Of a DNA stretch of 64,000 nucleotides, positions 18,560 through 27,957 are shown piece by piece. The stretch's first letter is position 1. Each line of letters starts with the position of its first letter. The notes below the pieces were generated by a model. It saw nothing but the letters and a program-made list of their open reading frames with translations. It made no database searches and was not told where the DNA came from. A program made the position numbers and the translations under genes. The stretch comes from Gluconobacter wancherniae NBRC 103581 (lineage in GTDB: Bacteria; Pseudomonadota; Alphaproteobacteria; Acetobacterales; Acetobacteraceae), in contig NZ_BJUZ01000001.1 of the NCBI RefSeq assembly GCF_007988885.1, forward strand, positions 930,001-994,000, written 5' to 3'.

Positions 18560-18978
18560 TCGTCTGCGCGCACCCGACGGTTGCGTTTCGTTGTGGAGCG
18601 GTGCGCCTTGCCGTCAAGACGGCGTTGCTTTGCGGCTCTCCCTGGGCGTGTTGCCACACGAAAAGCCCGTCGCTCAGATGCTTCCCGGATGAGTGCAGCA
18701 AGTCTTTCGATTACGTCCTCTCGGTTACGGATCTGTGTTCTGAACCGACGCCCGGTCATGACGATCGTTCCGTCACGTGTCGCACGGCTACCCGCCAGTT
18801 CAATGAGGCGTCGGCGGATACGCTCGGGTAGGGCGGGGGAGTTTGCTGCGTCAAACCTGAGCTGGGCGGCTGTTGCAACCTTGTTGACGTTCTGCCCTCC
18901 GGGGCCCGACGCCAGAATATACGTCACTTCCAGCTCGCTGTCCGCCAGTATCACACCTGGCACGATTTCGACTGCCAT
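18556..18978 (-). CDS. arfB: Alternative ribosome-rescue factor ArfB (YaeJ-type peptidyl-tRNA hydrolase)
   Basis: Release-factor-like protein of 140 residues that hydrolyses peptidyl-tRNA on stalled ribosomes. The catalytic GGQ is seen at about residues 27-29 (GPGGQNVNKV). The single-domain layout ends in a long basic tail (RPGRAAKQRRLDGKAHRSTTKRNRRVR), which in the family enters the empty mRNA channel. The ATG at 18978 has GAGGAAAA upstream, so the longer open frame to 19011 is not needed. Length and motif order match the family well. Confidence 0.93.
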   Translation of the reverse strand: MAVEIVPGVILADSELEVTYILASGPGGQNVNKVATAAQLRFDAANSPALPERIRRRLIELAGSRATRDGTIVMTGRRFRTQIRNREDVIERLAALIREASERRAFRVATRPGRAAKQRRLDGKAHRSTTKRNRRVRADD

Positions 18979-19182
18979 CAGTTTTCCTCGTCCCTGTTGC
19001 TGTAGCCGCATGTGTGTCGGCTAGATAAGGGGGATTGGGCGCGCTTGCAAAACACGTCCTTTGCAGGGTTGCGTCGCTTGCATCTTGCAGCAACAATCGC
19101 GCCTCTCGAACTCGCGAGGGTGCAGGCTTCAGGCATCTGTTTTCGGGTTCGGTTTTTTACCCATATCATCAGGCGATTAAAC

Positions 19183-20229
19183 ATGAAGCAGCGTGAACTC
19201 GGCCGTACTGGCGTCATGGTCAGTGAAATCTGTCTTGGAACGATGACGTTCGGCCAGCAGAACACGGAAGCTGAAGGCCATTCTCAGCTCGATATGGCAC
19301 TCGATCACGGTATCAACTTCATTGATACTGCCGAGCTGTACTCCATTCCTCCGCGTGCGGAAACCTATGGTGCAACCGAAACCATCATCGGAAGCTGGCT
19401 GAAGGCAAAGGGAGGTCGGGACAAGCTTGTTATCGCAAGCAAGGTCGTCGGTCGTGGTAATTCACCTTGGTTTCGTCCGGAAGGCGAGGAAACTCGACTG
19501 GACGCAAAGCAGATCCGCTATGCTGTTGAGGGCTCCCTACGCAGACTTGGAACGGACTACATTGATCTTTACCAGCTTCATTGGCCGGATCGGAAAATCG
19601 GTATTTTCGGGAGCGGTGGCACCACATTCCGCGATCTGTCCACAGATAACGAAATTCCCATTGAAGAGACGCTAGCCGTACTTGGAGAACTCGTTGCCGA
19701 AGGTAAGATCCGCCATGTTGGTCTATCCAACGAAACGGCATGGGGTGTATCGAAATTTCTTTCCGCCTCCGCGCAGAGCGGCCCCCGGGTCGTCTCAATT
19801 CAGAATGCGTATAACCTGATCAATCGTACGTTCGAGATTGGTTTGGCTGAAATGGCGCTGCGTGAGCAGGTTGGATTGCTGGCCTATTCGCCGCTTGCTC
19901 AGGGGTACCTCACCGGAAAGTATCTGAATGGCGCGCGTCCTGAGGGTGCGCGGACGACGCTTTTCAATCGTGGTCAGCGCTACGAGAAGCCGGGTGTAGA
20001 CGTTGCGATCGAGGCTTACATGGATCTTGCAAAAGACGAGGGGCTTGACCCGGTACAGCTCGCAGTGGCGTTCGTCACATCGCGCCCATTTGTCACGTCC
20101 AACATCATTGGTGCGACAAGCTTGGAGCAGCTTGAAACTGTTCTGGGCTCAACGGATTTGATCATTACTCCGGAGCTGGAAGCCAAGATCAACGATATTC
20201 ATCAGGTCCATTCAAACCCGGCCCCTTAA
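19183..20229 (+). CDS. tas: Aldo-keto reductase, Tas-like
   Basis: NADP(H)-dependent oxidoreductase with a TIM-barrel fold, 348 residues. The tetrad is readable: Asp in FIDTAELY with its Tyr, Lys in VIASKV and His in LYQLHWPD. The Tas-type signature NTEAEGHSQLDMALDHGIN and the long insert KVVGRGNSPWFRPEG are present. The frame is open upstream to 19012, but the protein proper begins at ATG 19183 with AGGCG eight bases before it. Substrate unknown; E. coli Tas suppresses tyrosine auxotrophy in starved cells. A strong terminator follows. Confidence 0.9.
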   Translation: MKQRELGRTGVMVSEICLGTMTFGQQNTEAEGHSQLDMALDHGINFIDTAELYSIPPRAETYGATETIIGSWLKAKGGRDKLVIASKVVGRGNSPWFRPEGEETRLDAKQIRYAVEGSLRRLGTDYIDLYQLHWPDRKIGIFGSGGTTFRDLSTDNEIPIEETLAVLGELVAEGKIRHVGLSNETAWGVSKFLSASAQSGPRVVSIQNAYNLINRTFEIGLAEMALREQVGLLAYSPLAQGYLTGKYLNGARPEGARTTLFNRGQRYEKPGVDVAIEAYMDLAKDEGLDPVQLAVAFVTSRPFVTSNIIGATSLEQLETVLGSTDLIITPELEAKINDIHQVHSNPAP

Positions 20230-20236
20230 CGGGAGC

Positions 20237-20266
20237 GCCCCCGTTCAGCATTGCCTGAATGGGGGC
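20237..20266. terminator. Strong hairpin between tas and metI
   Basis: GCCCCCGTTCAG pairs with CTGAATGGGGGC (one G-T pair) around a six-base loop. It lies between two convergent genes and can serve both. Confidence 0.75.
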
Positions 20267-20271
20267 ACAGC

Positions 20272-20919
20272 CTACCTCAGGCGGCGTGCCACCATGTTGC
20301 CCGCTGCCTGAATGCTCATAACAACGACCACCAGAACTGCTACAACACTCAGCATTACCGTCGTGTTGAAGCGCTGATAGCCATATCTGATCGCCAGATC
20401 TCCAAGGCCGCCAGCTCCGATGGCGCCCGCCATGGCGGACGCACCAACCAGCGTTACAAGTGTGACCGTTAGACCTGCGATAAGCCCCGGAAGGGCCTCG
20501 GGAATGAGTGCATAGCGGATAACCATCCACCGCGTACCGCCCATTGCACGTACTGCGTCCACAAGGCCTGCATCCACTTCCTTGAGTGAGACCTCGGCGA
20601 TGCGTGCGTAATATGGGATCGCGGCTATCGAAAGTGGCACTATCGCGGCGGCCGTTCCAAGGGCCGTGCCTGCGATCAGGCGCGTCACGGGGATCAGTAG
20701 TACGAGAAGGATAATGAATGGTACTGCCCGGAGGGCATCGATCACAGTGCCCAGCAGCCGGGAAAGCCAGACCATATCAAACAGATCCCGGCGGCTTGTG
20801 ACGAGCATCAGTACTGCAAGGGGAAGCCCTCCCAGAACAGCGATAGCACCGGACGCGAAGACCATTTCCAGAGTTTCCAGCGTTGCGCGGAAAACCAGCT
20901 CAGCGATCAGATGGGACAT
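20272..20919 (-). CDS. metI: D/L-methionine ABC transporter permease MetI
   Basis: Inner-membrane permease of 215 residues with five or six membrane segments. The coupling loop is DAVRAMGGTRWMVIRYALIPEALPG, and the C-terminal GAIGAGGLGDLAIRYGYQRFN is a MetI hallmark. The ATG at 20919 lies inside the end of metN (20-base overlap), consistent with coupled translation; a TTG two codons earlier is in frame. It is the last gene of the metQ-metN-metI operon. Confidence 0.93.
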   Translation of the reverse strand: MSHLIAELVFRATLETLEMVFASGAIAVLGGLPLAVLMLVTSRRDLFDMVWLSRLLGTVIDALRAVPFIILLVLLIPVTRLIAGTALGTAAAIVPLSIAAIPYYARIAEVSLKEVDAGLVDAVRAMGGTRWMVIRYALIPEALPGLIAGLTVTLVTLVGASAMAGAIGAGGLGDLAIRYGYQRFNTTVMLSVVAVLVVVVMSIQAAGNMVARRLR

Positions 20920-21931
20920 AACCAAGCACCTCCACTGTCTGGCAGCGATTTTTTAGAAACATCTGAATTTCTGGCGAAAAAACTGGCAGGCGTATGATCA
21001 TATCCATGATGTTGCGCCCTCCAACTTGTGTGATTCCTCCATTCAGGAGACGAATATCCGCACCAAAATTTCGACCAAGCTCGGATAAGAGTGCTGAAGG
21101 AAGACTTGCTGCGGTGTCGCCGAGCCGAAGTAGAACTTCGGATGCTGGAAAGGGATCGGTCTGCAGATAAGCTTTCTGATCAGAGGGGATCTGAATAAGT
21201 GTGTCAGGGAATAGATGGGCGATATTTTCATTGCGTGATGGATCGCTGAGCAGCGTTACGACGGGGCTGTTCTCAACGACTTTGCCATGCTCCAGCACCA
21301 CAACCCTGCGTGCAAAGCGTCTGACAACGTCCATTTCATGCGTAATAAGAATGATGGTGAGGCCAAGTCTGCGGTTGATTTCGGCCAGCAGATCAAGAAC
21401 CGAGGCAGTCGTTTCCGGATCGAGAGCAGACGTCGCTTCATCACAAAGCAGTAGAACAGGCTCAGTAGCCAAAGCACGTGCGATACCGACACGCTGCTTT
21501 TGGCCGCCGGACAACTGCGACGGACGTTTGTTCTCGTGGCCTTCAAGCCCAACGATCTCGATCAGTTCCTTTACCCGGGCACGGCGCCGGGAAGAGGGAA
21601 TGCCGGAAATTTCAAGGGGAAGTGCGATATTGGCAGCGACTGTGCGGGAGTTCAGCAGGTTGAAATGTTGAAAGACAAGCCCGATGCGTCTGCGCTCAAG
21701 AACGAGCGCGCGTTCAGGGAGGGAAACGAGGTCTGCTCCATTGAGAAGGATTTCCCCTTCTGTAGGCTTCTGTAGTGCGCATAGGCACCGCAGAAGCGTG
21801 GACTTCCCAGCACCTGAACGGCCGATAATCCCTAGGATATCACCCTGTTCGACGCTGAAAGAGACATTTGTCAGTGCTGAATGATCGCCAAACTGATGGC
21901 TTACATTCCTGATTTCGAGGAGTGGTGTCAT
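20900..21931 (-). CDS. metN: Methionine ABC transporter ATP-binding protein MetN
   Basis: ATPase of the methionine importer, 343 residues. Walker A GRSGAGKST, signature LSGGQKQR, Walker B LLLCDEATSALD and H-loop ITHEMDVV are all in place. The C-terminal region (about 265-343) is the NIL/ACT-like domain that binds methionine and inhibits transport, so activity should be feedback controlled. Its ATG overlaps the metQ stop in an ATGA arrangement. Confidence 0.94.
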   Translation of the reverse strand: MTPLLEIRNVSHQFGDHSALTNVSFSVEQGDILGIIGRSGAGKSTLLRCLCALQKPTEGEILLNGADLVSLPERALVLERRRIGLVFQHFNLLNSRTVAANIALPLEISGIPSSRRRARVKELIEIVGLEGHENKRPSQLSGGQKQRVGIARALATEPVLLLCDEATSALDPETTASVLDLLAEINRRLGLTIILITHEMDVVRRFARRVVVLEHGKVVENSPVVTLLSDPSRNENIAHLFPDTLIQIPSDQKAYLQTDPFPASEVLLRLGDTAASLPSALLSELGRNFGADIRLLNGGITQVGGRNIMDMIIRLPVFSPEIQMFLKNRCQTVEVLGYVPSDR

Positions 21932-22737
21932 GTCCAGGCAGGGACGATTGCGCCGTGATAAACGTCCAGAAGCGCCTGACGGGTGTTGGGCTGTTGGTAT
22001 GCGCTGACCAATGGCTTGACCCAGGCAGCGCTCGCGTCTTTGGCGTTGGTCGCAATGAAGCAGACATATGGGTTGTTTTGAAGGGTTTCTTCGCCAATAC
22101 GCTCTTTGATTGTATCAATTCCAGCTTTTTGAGCCCATTCCGTGTTGACGACGGCAGCATCAAGGTCTGTTAGCGCGCGCCCAACGACCCCGGCATCCAA
22201 CTCACGGATGCTGATATTCCGGGGATTATCCGTAATATCAAGCGCCGTTGGCAGCAGGCCCGCGGAAGACGATATTTTCAAAATGCCAAGTGTCTGCAGG
22301 AGGAGCAGGGCGCGACCTTCGTTACTCGGGTCATTGGGAACGCCAATCGAGGCGTTGGGCGGAAGGTCTTGCAGTGATTTCCAGCGATGCGAGTAAAGGC
22401 CCATGGGAGCGAAATACGTGTTTCCAACCGGGGTTATCTTGAAGCCGTTGGCTTCGGACTGGGCTTTGAGAAATGGCCCGTGCTGGAATGCGTTTGCATC
22501 CAGGTCACCTTCGGAGAGGGCCTGATTTGGTGTGCTGTAGTCCGAGAAAGTGACGATTTTCAGAGTGAGACCTGATTTGGAGGCGTTCGTGCTGACGATG
22601 CGCCAGATGTCTTCGTCCTCTCCGGACATGATGCCAATTCTCAGAGTGGTATTACTCTGGGCATTGGCATTTTTTATCAGCATGGCGGCGGCAAACGCAC
22701 CCAACGCAGCACGGCGGGACAAGGATAGAGCAGGCAT
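21928..22737 (-). CDS. metQ: Methionine-binding protein MetQ (NlpA family)
   Basis: Substrate-binding protein of 269 residues for the methionine importer. The mature part shows the NlpA family pattern (DYSTPNQALSEGDLDANAFQHGPFL, PNDPSNEGRALLLL, NPYVCFIATN). The signal region MPALSLSRRAALGAFAAAML has a twin-arginine look and no cysteine follows, so this MetQ lacks the usual lipid anchor and should be a free periplasmic protein. First gene of the operon; the next 240 bases upstream are a shared control region with the divergent flavin monooxygenase gene. Confidence 0.92.
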   Translation of the reverse strand: MPALSLSRRAALGAFAAAMLIKNANAQSNTTLRIGIMSGEDEDIWRIVSTNASKSGLTLKIVTFSDYSTPNQALSEGDLDANAFQHGPFLKAQSEANGFKITPVGNTYFAPMGLYSHRWKSLQDLPPNASIGVPNDPSNEGRALLLLQTLGILKISSSAGLLPTALDITDNPRNISIRELDAGVVGRALTDLDAAVVNTEWAQKAGIDTIKERIGEETLQNNPYVCFIATNAKDASAAWVKPLVSAYQQPNTRQALLDVYHGAIVPAWT

Positions 22738-22822
22738 CAGACAACCTTCGAACGCAAGATATCAGGCAGGTGACAGGTTGATATACGCGTTGGGAAAAAA
22801 TTCAACGACTTTATGAGGGATA

Positions 22823-22835
22823 AGTTATAATAACT
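22823..22835. promoter_or_regulatory. Perfect 13-base palindrome, candidate operator
   Basis: AGTTATAATAACT (six-base arms around one base) lies in an AT-rich stretch between divergent metQ and the flavin monooxygenase gene; a second half-site AAGTTAT follows 7 bases later at about 22843. Position and symmetry suit a repressor site, but no regulator gene is adjacent. Confidence 0.4.
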
Positions 22836-22978
22836 ATTTCCATAAGTTATATATTGCACACCCGCTAGTCAGTTTTTTCCCCTCGAATTGGACGTAACTG
22901 TGAAATCATGGGCGATCCACCCCATATGGAGTTCAGGACTGTCGATGCCTACCGTAATCTGCATCAAAGGAGCCAAAA

Positions 22979-23977
22979 GTGATTCCGTTTTCCGTCCTTG
23001 ACCTCTCCCTCATCAAGCGCGGGTCTGGCCCAGCAGAGGCATTCCGAAATTCTCTCTCCCTTGCACAAAAGGCTGAAGAGTTGAGTTTTAATCGTTTCTG
23101 GTTGGCAGAGCATCATTCAATGCCCGGCATTGCTTCGGCTGCGACGCCAGTTCTGATGGGTCATGTCGCTGCGGGGACCCAGCGGATCCGTGTGGGGTCG
23201 GGCGGTATCATGCTTCCCAATCATTCTCCCTTGGTGGTGGCGGAGCAGTTCGGAACTTTGGAGACTCTTTTTCCTGGTCGTATTGATCTCGGGCTGGGAC
23301 GTGCTCCCGGGGCAGATCAACGGACCGCACGGGCCTTGCGTCGAGATGCGCAGGCGCCCGACCGTTTTCCGGAAGATGTAGTTGAACTTCTTCATTATTT
23401 CGAACCAAGCAGTGAACACGATACCCATTTGATCCGTGCCATTCCCGGTGCTGGGTTGCGGGTGCCTGTGTGGATACTGGGATCGTCCCTGTTTTCCGCA
23501 GTTCTCGCGGCACAACTTGGGCTCCCCTATGCCTTCGCCTCCCATTTTGCTCCTGCGCAGATGAAGCAGGCCATCGAGCTTTATCGTGCACGCTTCGAGC
23601 CATCCGAAAGGTGCGCGCGGCCCCATATCATGCTTACGGTGAATGCGATCCTCGCACCTGAGGATGCTGAGGCGCAGCAGCTTTCCACGTCACTTTATCA
23701 GTATTTTATTGCCTTAAGGCGTGGGCGACCGATCCCGTTTCCGCCGCCGGTGGATGATATAAGCGCATTGATGACCCCCGATGAGCAGGCAATGCTAGAC
23801 CATACGCTGTCCTGCACGTTTGTTGGCTCCGCTCAGTCGGTGTTTTCACGCCTTAAACAGTTCGTGGAGGAACATGCGCCTGATGAGTTAATGGTTGCAG
23901 TTCCGCTGCATGACCATGACAAGCGGCTGCGTTCCCTTGAGATTATGAGCCAACTGAGGGGGAAAATATCGTCCTGA
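22979..23977 (+). CDS. Luciferase-like (LLM class) flavin-dependent monooxygenase
   Basis: Predicted FMN-dependent oxidoreductase of 332 residues, cytosolic, of the YhbW/MsnO8 group. Family landmarks are [64 protein letters not shown], and the C-terminal [12 protein letters not shown]. The GTG start at 22979 has an AAAGGAG site six bases upstream. It is divergent from metQ and may share its control; substrates of this group are mostly unknown, and a sulfur role is only suggested by the neighbour. Confidence 0.85.
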   Translation: MIPFSVLDLSLIKRGSGPAEAFRNSLSLAQKAEELSFNRFWLAEHHSMPGIASAATPVLMGHVAAGTQRIRVGSGGIMLPNHSPLVVAEQFGTLETLFPGRIDLGLGRAPGADQRTARALRRDAQAPDRFPEDVVELLHYFEPSSEHDTHLIRAIPGAGLRVPVWILGSSLFSAVLAAQLGLPYAFASHFAPAQMKQAIELYRARFEPSERCARPHIMLTVNAILAPEDAEAQQLSTSLYQYFIALRRGRPIPFPPPVDDISALMTPDEQAMLDHTLSCTFVGSAQSVFSRLKQFVEEHAPDELMVAVPLHDHDKRLRSLEIMSQLRGKISS

Positions 23978-24088
23978 GTAGGGGGCGGTATGATCCTACG
24001 GACGTGTTGCGTCTACACGGGGACGTGTCCTGCGTAGGAACCTGAACGCTGTTAAGAGCGTGAAAGGTTAACTGCCAAGGTGATGGAC

Positions 24089-24856
24089 ATGCCCGAACCC
24101 GATCTTTTTTCGCTCGCTGGACGCCGAGCCCTTATCACGGGTGCGTCTCGAGGAATCGGTCTCACTCTTGCAAAGGGGCTGGCGCGCTATGGTGCCGAGG
24201 TCGTTCTCAATGGCCGCGATGCCGATAGCCTGAAGGCGGCTCAGGCAGAGCTGGAAAAGGCTGGCCATCGGGCCAGCATAGCAGTGTTCGATGTGACCGA
24301 TCAGGACGCAGTGATTGCTGGTGTTGAGGTAATCGCGCAGCAGGGGCCGATCGACATTCTGATCAATAACGCCGGAATCCAAAGGCGGGCGCCTTTGGAC
24401 CAGTTTGCTCGCAAAGACTGGGACGATTTGATCTCTACCAATCTTAACGCCGTGTTTTTTGTGGGTCAGGCTGTTGCCCGACATATGATCCCACGCGGGA
24501 AGGGTAAGATCGTTAATATCTGTTCCGTTCAGAGTGAATTGGCCCGCCCGGGGATTGCGCCCTACACGGCGACCAAAGGGGCAGTCAAAAACCTTACAAA
24601 AGGGATGGCTACCGACTGGGCAAGGCACGGCTTGCAGATCAATGGTCTGGCACCTGGGTATTTTGCCACGGAGATGAACAGTAAGCTCGTTGCGGACGAA
24701 GCTTTCACGGACTGGCTGTGCAAGCGCACACCGGCCGCACGATGGGGGCAGGTCGAAGAGCTTGTTGGCGCTGCTGTTTTTCTTTCTTCCGATGCCTCAA
24801 GTTTTGTAAACGGACACATGCTGATGATTGATGGCGGTATTACGGCTTCTTTGTAA
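24089..24856 (+). CDS. gno: Gluconate 5-dehydrogenase (Gno/IdnO type)
   Basis: NADP-dependent SDR of 255 residues that interconverts D-gluconate and 5-keto-D-gluconate in the cytosol. The cofactor loop is TGASRGIG, the N-R pair of VVLNGRD suits NADP, and the catalytic Ser (NICSVQSELARPG) and Y-T-A-T-K are present. Long stretches such as INNAGIQRRAPL, WLCKRTPA and WGQVEELVGAAVFLSS match what I remember of Gluconobacter oxydans Gno and are the best taxonomic clue in the window. ATG 24089 has AAGG eight bases before it; upstream GTG 24080 and ATG 24083 are also in frame. The gene is followed 129 bases later by gntP in the same direction. Confidence 0.93.
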   Translation: MPEPDLFSLAGRRALITGASRGIGLTLAKGLARYGAEVVLNGRDADSLKAAQAELEKAGHRASIAVFDVTDQDAVIAGVEVIAQQGPIDILINNAGIQRRAPLDQFARKDWDDLISTNLNAVFFVGQAVARHMIPRGKGKIVNICSVQSELARPGIAPYTATKGAVKNLTKGMATDWARHGLQINGLAPGYFATEMNSKLVADEAFTDWLCKRTPAARWGQVEELVGAAVFLSSDASSFVNGHMLMIDGGITASL

Positions 24857-24985
24857 TAGCGCTTCGTGGAACATGGTCTCTTAATGAAAATGTGTTAAGG
24901 GATATTATAACATTTATATTGTGACATGTCGGAGCCCCCTAAAGGCGGAATACAGCACATGTCATAACAAGGGAGTTAACACGGG

Positions 24986-26329
24986 ATGAGCTCTATTTTT
25001 GCCATCTCTCTTGCGACGGCCGCGATTGGGGCCGTCGTGATTCTTATCGCGCGCTTCCGGCTCAACCCGTTTATCGTCCTTTTTACGGTCTCTATCCTGC
25101 TAGCCTTGATTGCTGGAATGCCCGCCGACAAGGTTGTGGGTTCCTTTGAGGCCGGAGCAGGCCATGTTCTGGGGCATGTCGGCACGGTCATCGCTTTGGG
25201 AACGATGCTGGGCAAAATGCTCGCTGAATCTGGGGGCGCGGATCGCATTGCCCTGACGATTTCGAATGTTGCGGGCAGGCGTCGGGTCGATTGGGCGATG
25301 ATGTTGATCGGATTGCTGATCGGGTTGCCGGTTTTCTTTGAAGTCGGGTTTGTACTGCTGATTCCGCTCGCATTCGTTCTTGCTGAGCGCACAGACACAC
25401 CTCTGCTCCGTGTGGCATTGCCTATGGGGGCCGCGCTTTCCGTTACACATGCTCTCATTCCGCCGCATCCTGCAGCGCTGCTGGCTGTCAGTGCCTATCA
25501 CGCGAATATCGGGCGTACCATTCTCCTGGGAATTGTGATCGGCACACCGATTGCCATCATTGCAGGCCCGCTTTTTGGGCGCTTCGCCTCTGCGCGGGTC
25601 ATTCCTGTGGGCGTCAATCCGCTTGCAAAGCAGTTTGTCAGCAGCAAGCCACCTACCAGCCTTCCTGGTTTCGGTATCACGGTTTTTACCATTCTCTCCC
25701 CCGTTATGCTTATGCTCATCGGGTCTGTCGCAGATCGCATCACCACGCCTCATAGTGGCCCCAGCACTGTTCTGCATTTTATCGGGAACACGGATATTGC
25801 CCTGCTTCTGGCAACAATCCTGTCGTTTTATGTGCTGGGGCAGGCAAGGGGTTTCTCGCGAGAGACAATCCTGCGCTTTACAAATGAGTGCCTTGGGCCC
25901 ACGGCTCTCATCATGCTGCTGATCGGCGCTGGCGGAGGCTTTGGTCGCGTTCTGGTGGACAGTGGTGTTTCCAAATCCATAACGGACGCGGCCCTTGGCG
26001 CGCATATGCCACTTTTGATTTTGGCTTGGATGTTAGCTGCGATTGTGCGTATTGCCTGCGGTTCAGCAACTGTTGCAATGGCGACGGCATCGGGAATTGT
26101 GGCGCCAATTCTGGCAAGCTCAACCGGGGTTTCACCCGAGCTCATGGTGTTGGTCACGGGGGCAGGGTCGGTTGCCTTTGGCCCGATGAACGACGCAGGA
26201 TTCTGGCAAATCAAGGAATATCTGGGTCTTACAGTCCCGCAGACTATAAAAACATGGTCTGCTCTTGAGACATTGATTGCAGTCTGTGGGCTTGTTTTCT
26301 GCCTCATTGCATCTATTTTTGTGCATTGA
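24986..26329 (+). CDS. gntP: Gluconate permease, GntP family
   Basis: Inner-membrane gluconate:H+ symporter of 447 residues with 12 or more membrane segments. Recognisable GntP landmarks are FRLNPFIVLFTVSILLALIAGMP, GTMLGKMLAESGGADRIA, FFEVGFVLLIPLAF, THALIPPHPAAL and GAGSVAFGPMNDAGFWQIKEY. The ATG at 24986 has AAGGGAG upstream. Lying just after gno, it should import gluconate or ketogluconate for that enzyme. Confidence 0.93.
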   Translation: MSSIFAISLATAAIGAVVILIARFRLNPFIVLFTVSILLALIAGMPADKVVGSFEAGAGHVLGHVGTVIALGTMLGKMLAESGGADRIALTISNVAGRRRVDWAMMLIGLLIGLPVFFEVGFVLLIPLAFVLAERTDTPLLRVALPMGAALSVTHALIPPHPAALLAVSAYHANIGRTILLGIVIGTPIAIIAGPLFGRFASARVIPVGVNPLAKQFVSSKPPTSLPGFGITVFTILSPVMLMLIGSVADRITTPHSGPSTVLHFIGNTDIALLLATILSFYVLGQARGFSRETILRFTNECLGPTALIMLLIGAGGGFGRVLVDSGVSKSITDAALGAHMPLLILAWMLAAIVRIACGSATVAMATASGIVAPILASSTGVSPELMVLVTGAGSVAFGPMNDAGFWQIKEYLGLTVPQTIKTWSALETLIAVCGLVFCLIASIFVH

Positions 26330-26502
26330 TTGAATGACTATTGAGTGGTGATAAATAACTTTTTGCGCCACTCACTTCCATGTGTAATGATTGTAATTGC
26401 CCTCTCCACTACGTTCGAAGGTAAGTATTTTATTTTGTAGATTTGATATCGCATCTGTATGCATATTGATTATCCCAGGACGTAGTAAACGAGGGTCTTA
26501 AA

Positions 26503-27957
26503 TTGCCTACCCGAACAATATCCCGCCCGACATGGATACTGGGCGCCATCTGCGTGGCATTTGCTGTCTATGGGTTGCCCGCAAGAGCGCAGGTTATGGA
26601 CAAGGATATTGGATCGGCTCCGAGTGTGCTTGTGGCGACACCCATCGCCTCGAATTCTTCGACACAGACAAGCGTTCCGGATTTTTCTCATCCGGAAGCT
26701 ATTATCTCCAACCCACTGTCAAAATGGCTGCGGGCAAGGGGTTTTAATTTTCTTGTTGATAATACCAACGAATTTGCAGGTGCAATCACTCCCCCCACGC
26801 GCGGCTCAACGCCAGGGTTCATCAATTACAAGCAGGGTGCGAGCAACGCAGGACAATATGCGATGCAGCTTGATATTGATTGGGAAAAGGTTGCGGGAGT
26901 TCGTGGATTTGCAACCCATATGATCACTGTCGGTCGATACGGAACGACTGCCAATCGTATGTTTGGTGACTGGCTGAACCATGCCTCGGAAGATTACGGT
27001 GGTGGTGGAAATGTCGTGGTGCATTTGGTGTATATGTATGGCGAAGAGACGCTGTATGGTGGGCGTCTTGCGATTGCTGCTGGACGCATGTCTGAAATTT
27101 CCGATTTTGCTGCCAGCCCACTGTTTTGTAATTTTCAGAATGGAAGCTTCTGCGGTCGACCTAAAGGCATTACCGATACAAACTTCGACGCCGGTTACCC
27201 AGCGGCAACGTGGGGGTTTCGCGTTCGAGGACGCCCCGTGAATTCAGTCTATGTTCAGACGGGCGTTTATCCGATCGAAAACGGCATCTATCAGGTGTAT
27301 CAGCATCGCACGGGATTTAAGTTCAACGGCGCCAACATCATAGGGTATGCTGCACCGCTCGAAACTGCCTGGGAGCCGGTTTTCAGAAAGGGAACGCTGC
27401 CAGGGCATTATAAATTTGGGGCCCAGGTGTTTAGTACGCCTCAGAATGATAATTTTTATGATCTGTATGGTGGATCATATGCGCTGACACGACTGACGCC
27501 GAAAAAGCATAGTGCCTCATGGTCCACATGGATGATGCTTGATCAACGGCTTTTGCACTATCGGGACAAGAATTCCGGCCTGACTGCTCTTGCTGGCGCC
27601 ATTTACAATGACCCTCATACAGCACTTCGGAAATATCTGATTTATGGTGCGCTGATCAATCGAGGTCTGTTTCCTTCTCGCCCCTATGACACTATGGGCT
27701 TCGCATTCACGTACACGAAGATTGCGAAGGGTGTGACGATGATGGAGCAGGACAGTCTGTTGACTGGCGGCGCTCTTCCCAATCATGCCACGGGTGTTCA
27801 GCGTAACACTATGGTAATGGAAGCAAACTATGCGATCCGGGTTATTCCGGGCGTGATTTTTACGCCTTTATTTGAGTACTACATTCATCCTAATGCACAG
27901 AATAATCTCAGGAATGCAGCACTTCTTGGATTTAAAAGCCATATTCAATTCATGTGA
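26503..27957 (+). CDS. oprB: OprB-type carbohydrate-selective outer-membrane porin
   Basis: Outer-membrane beta-barrel of 484 residues. The TTG start at 26503 has GAGGG eight bases upstream and begins a signal peptide ending at ARA-QV. The barrel part has the family pattern GFNFLVDNTNEFAG, SDFAASPLFCNFQNGSFCGRP, YPAATWGFRVRGRP and ends with an aromatic strand (LLGFKSHIQFM), a normal end for outer-membrane insertion. Co-directional with gno and gntP, it would give sugar acids or sugars a path across the outer membrane. A strong terminator follows directly. Confidence 0.88.
   Translation: MPTRTISRPTWILGAICVAFAVYGLPARAQVMDKDIGSAPSVLVATPIASNSSTQTSVPDFSHPEAIISNPLSKWLRARGFNFLVDNTNEFAGAITPPTRGSTPGFINYKQGASNAGQYAMQLDIDWEKVAGVRGFATHMITVGRYGTTANRMFGDWLNHASEDYGGGGNVVVHLVYMYGEETLYGGRLAIAAGRMSEISDFAASPLFCNFQNGSFCGRPKGITDTNFDAGYPAATWGFRVRGRPVNSVYVQTGVYPIENGIYQVYQHRTGFKFNGANIIGYAAPLETAWEPVFRKGTLPGHYKFGAQVFSTPQNDNFYDLYGGSYALTRLTPKKHSASWSTWMMLDQRLLHYRDKNSGLTALAGAIYNDPHTALRKYLIYGALINRGLFPSRPYDTMGFAFTYTKIAKGVTMMEQDSLLTGGALPNHATGVQRNTMVMEANYAIRVIPGVIFTPLFEYYIHPNAQNNLRNAALLGFKSHIQFM

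Noticed and set aside
22738-22978. SAM riboswitch before metQNI
   Set aside because: The position is right, but I could not find the conserved SAM-I or SAM-II core; only a short palindrome is seen.
25100-26005. Long antisense frame of about 300 residues inside gntP
   Set aside because: Shadow frame opposite a clear membrane protein; composition rich in Arg, Gln and His with no motif.
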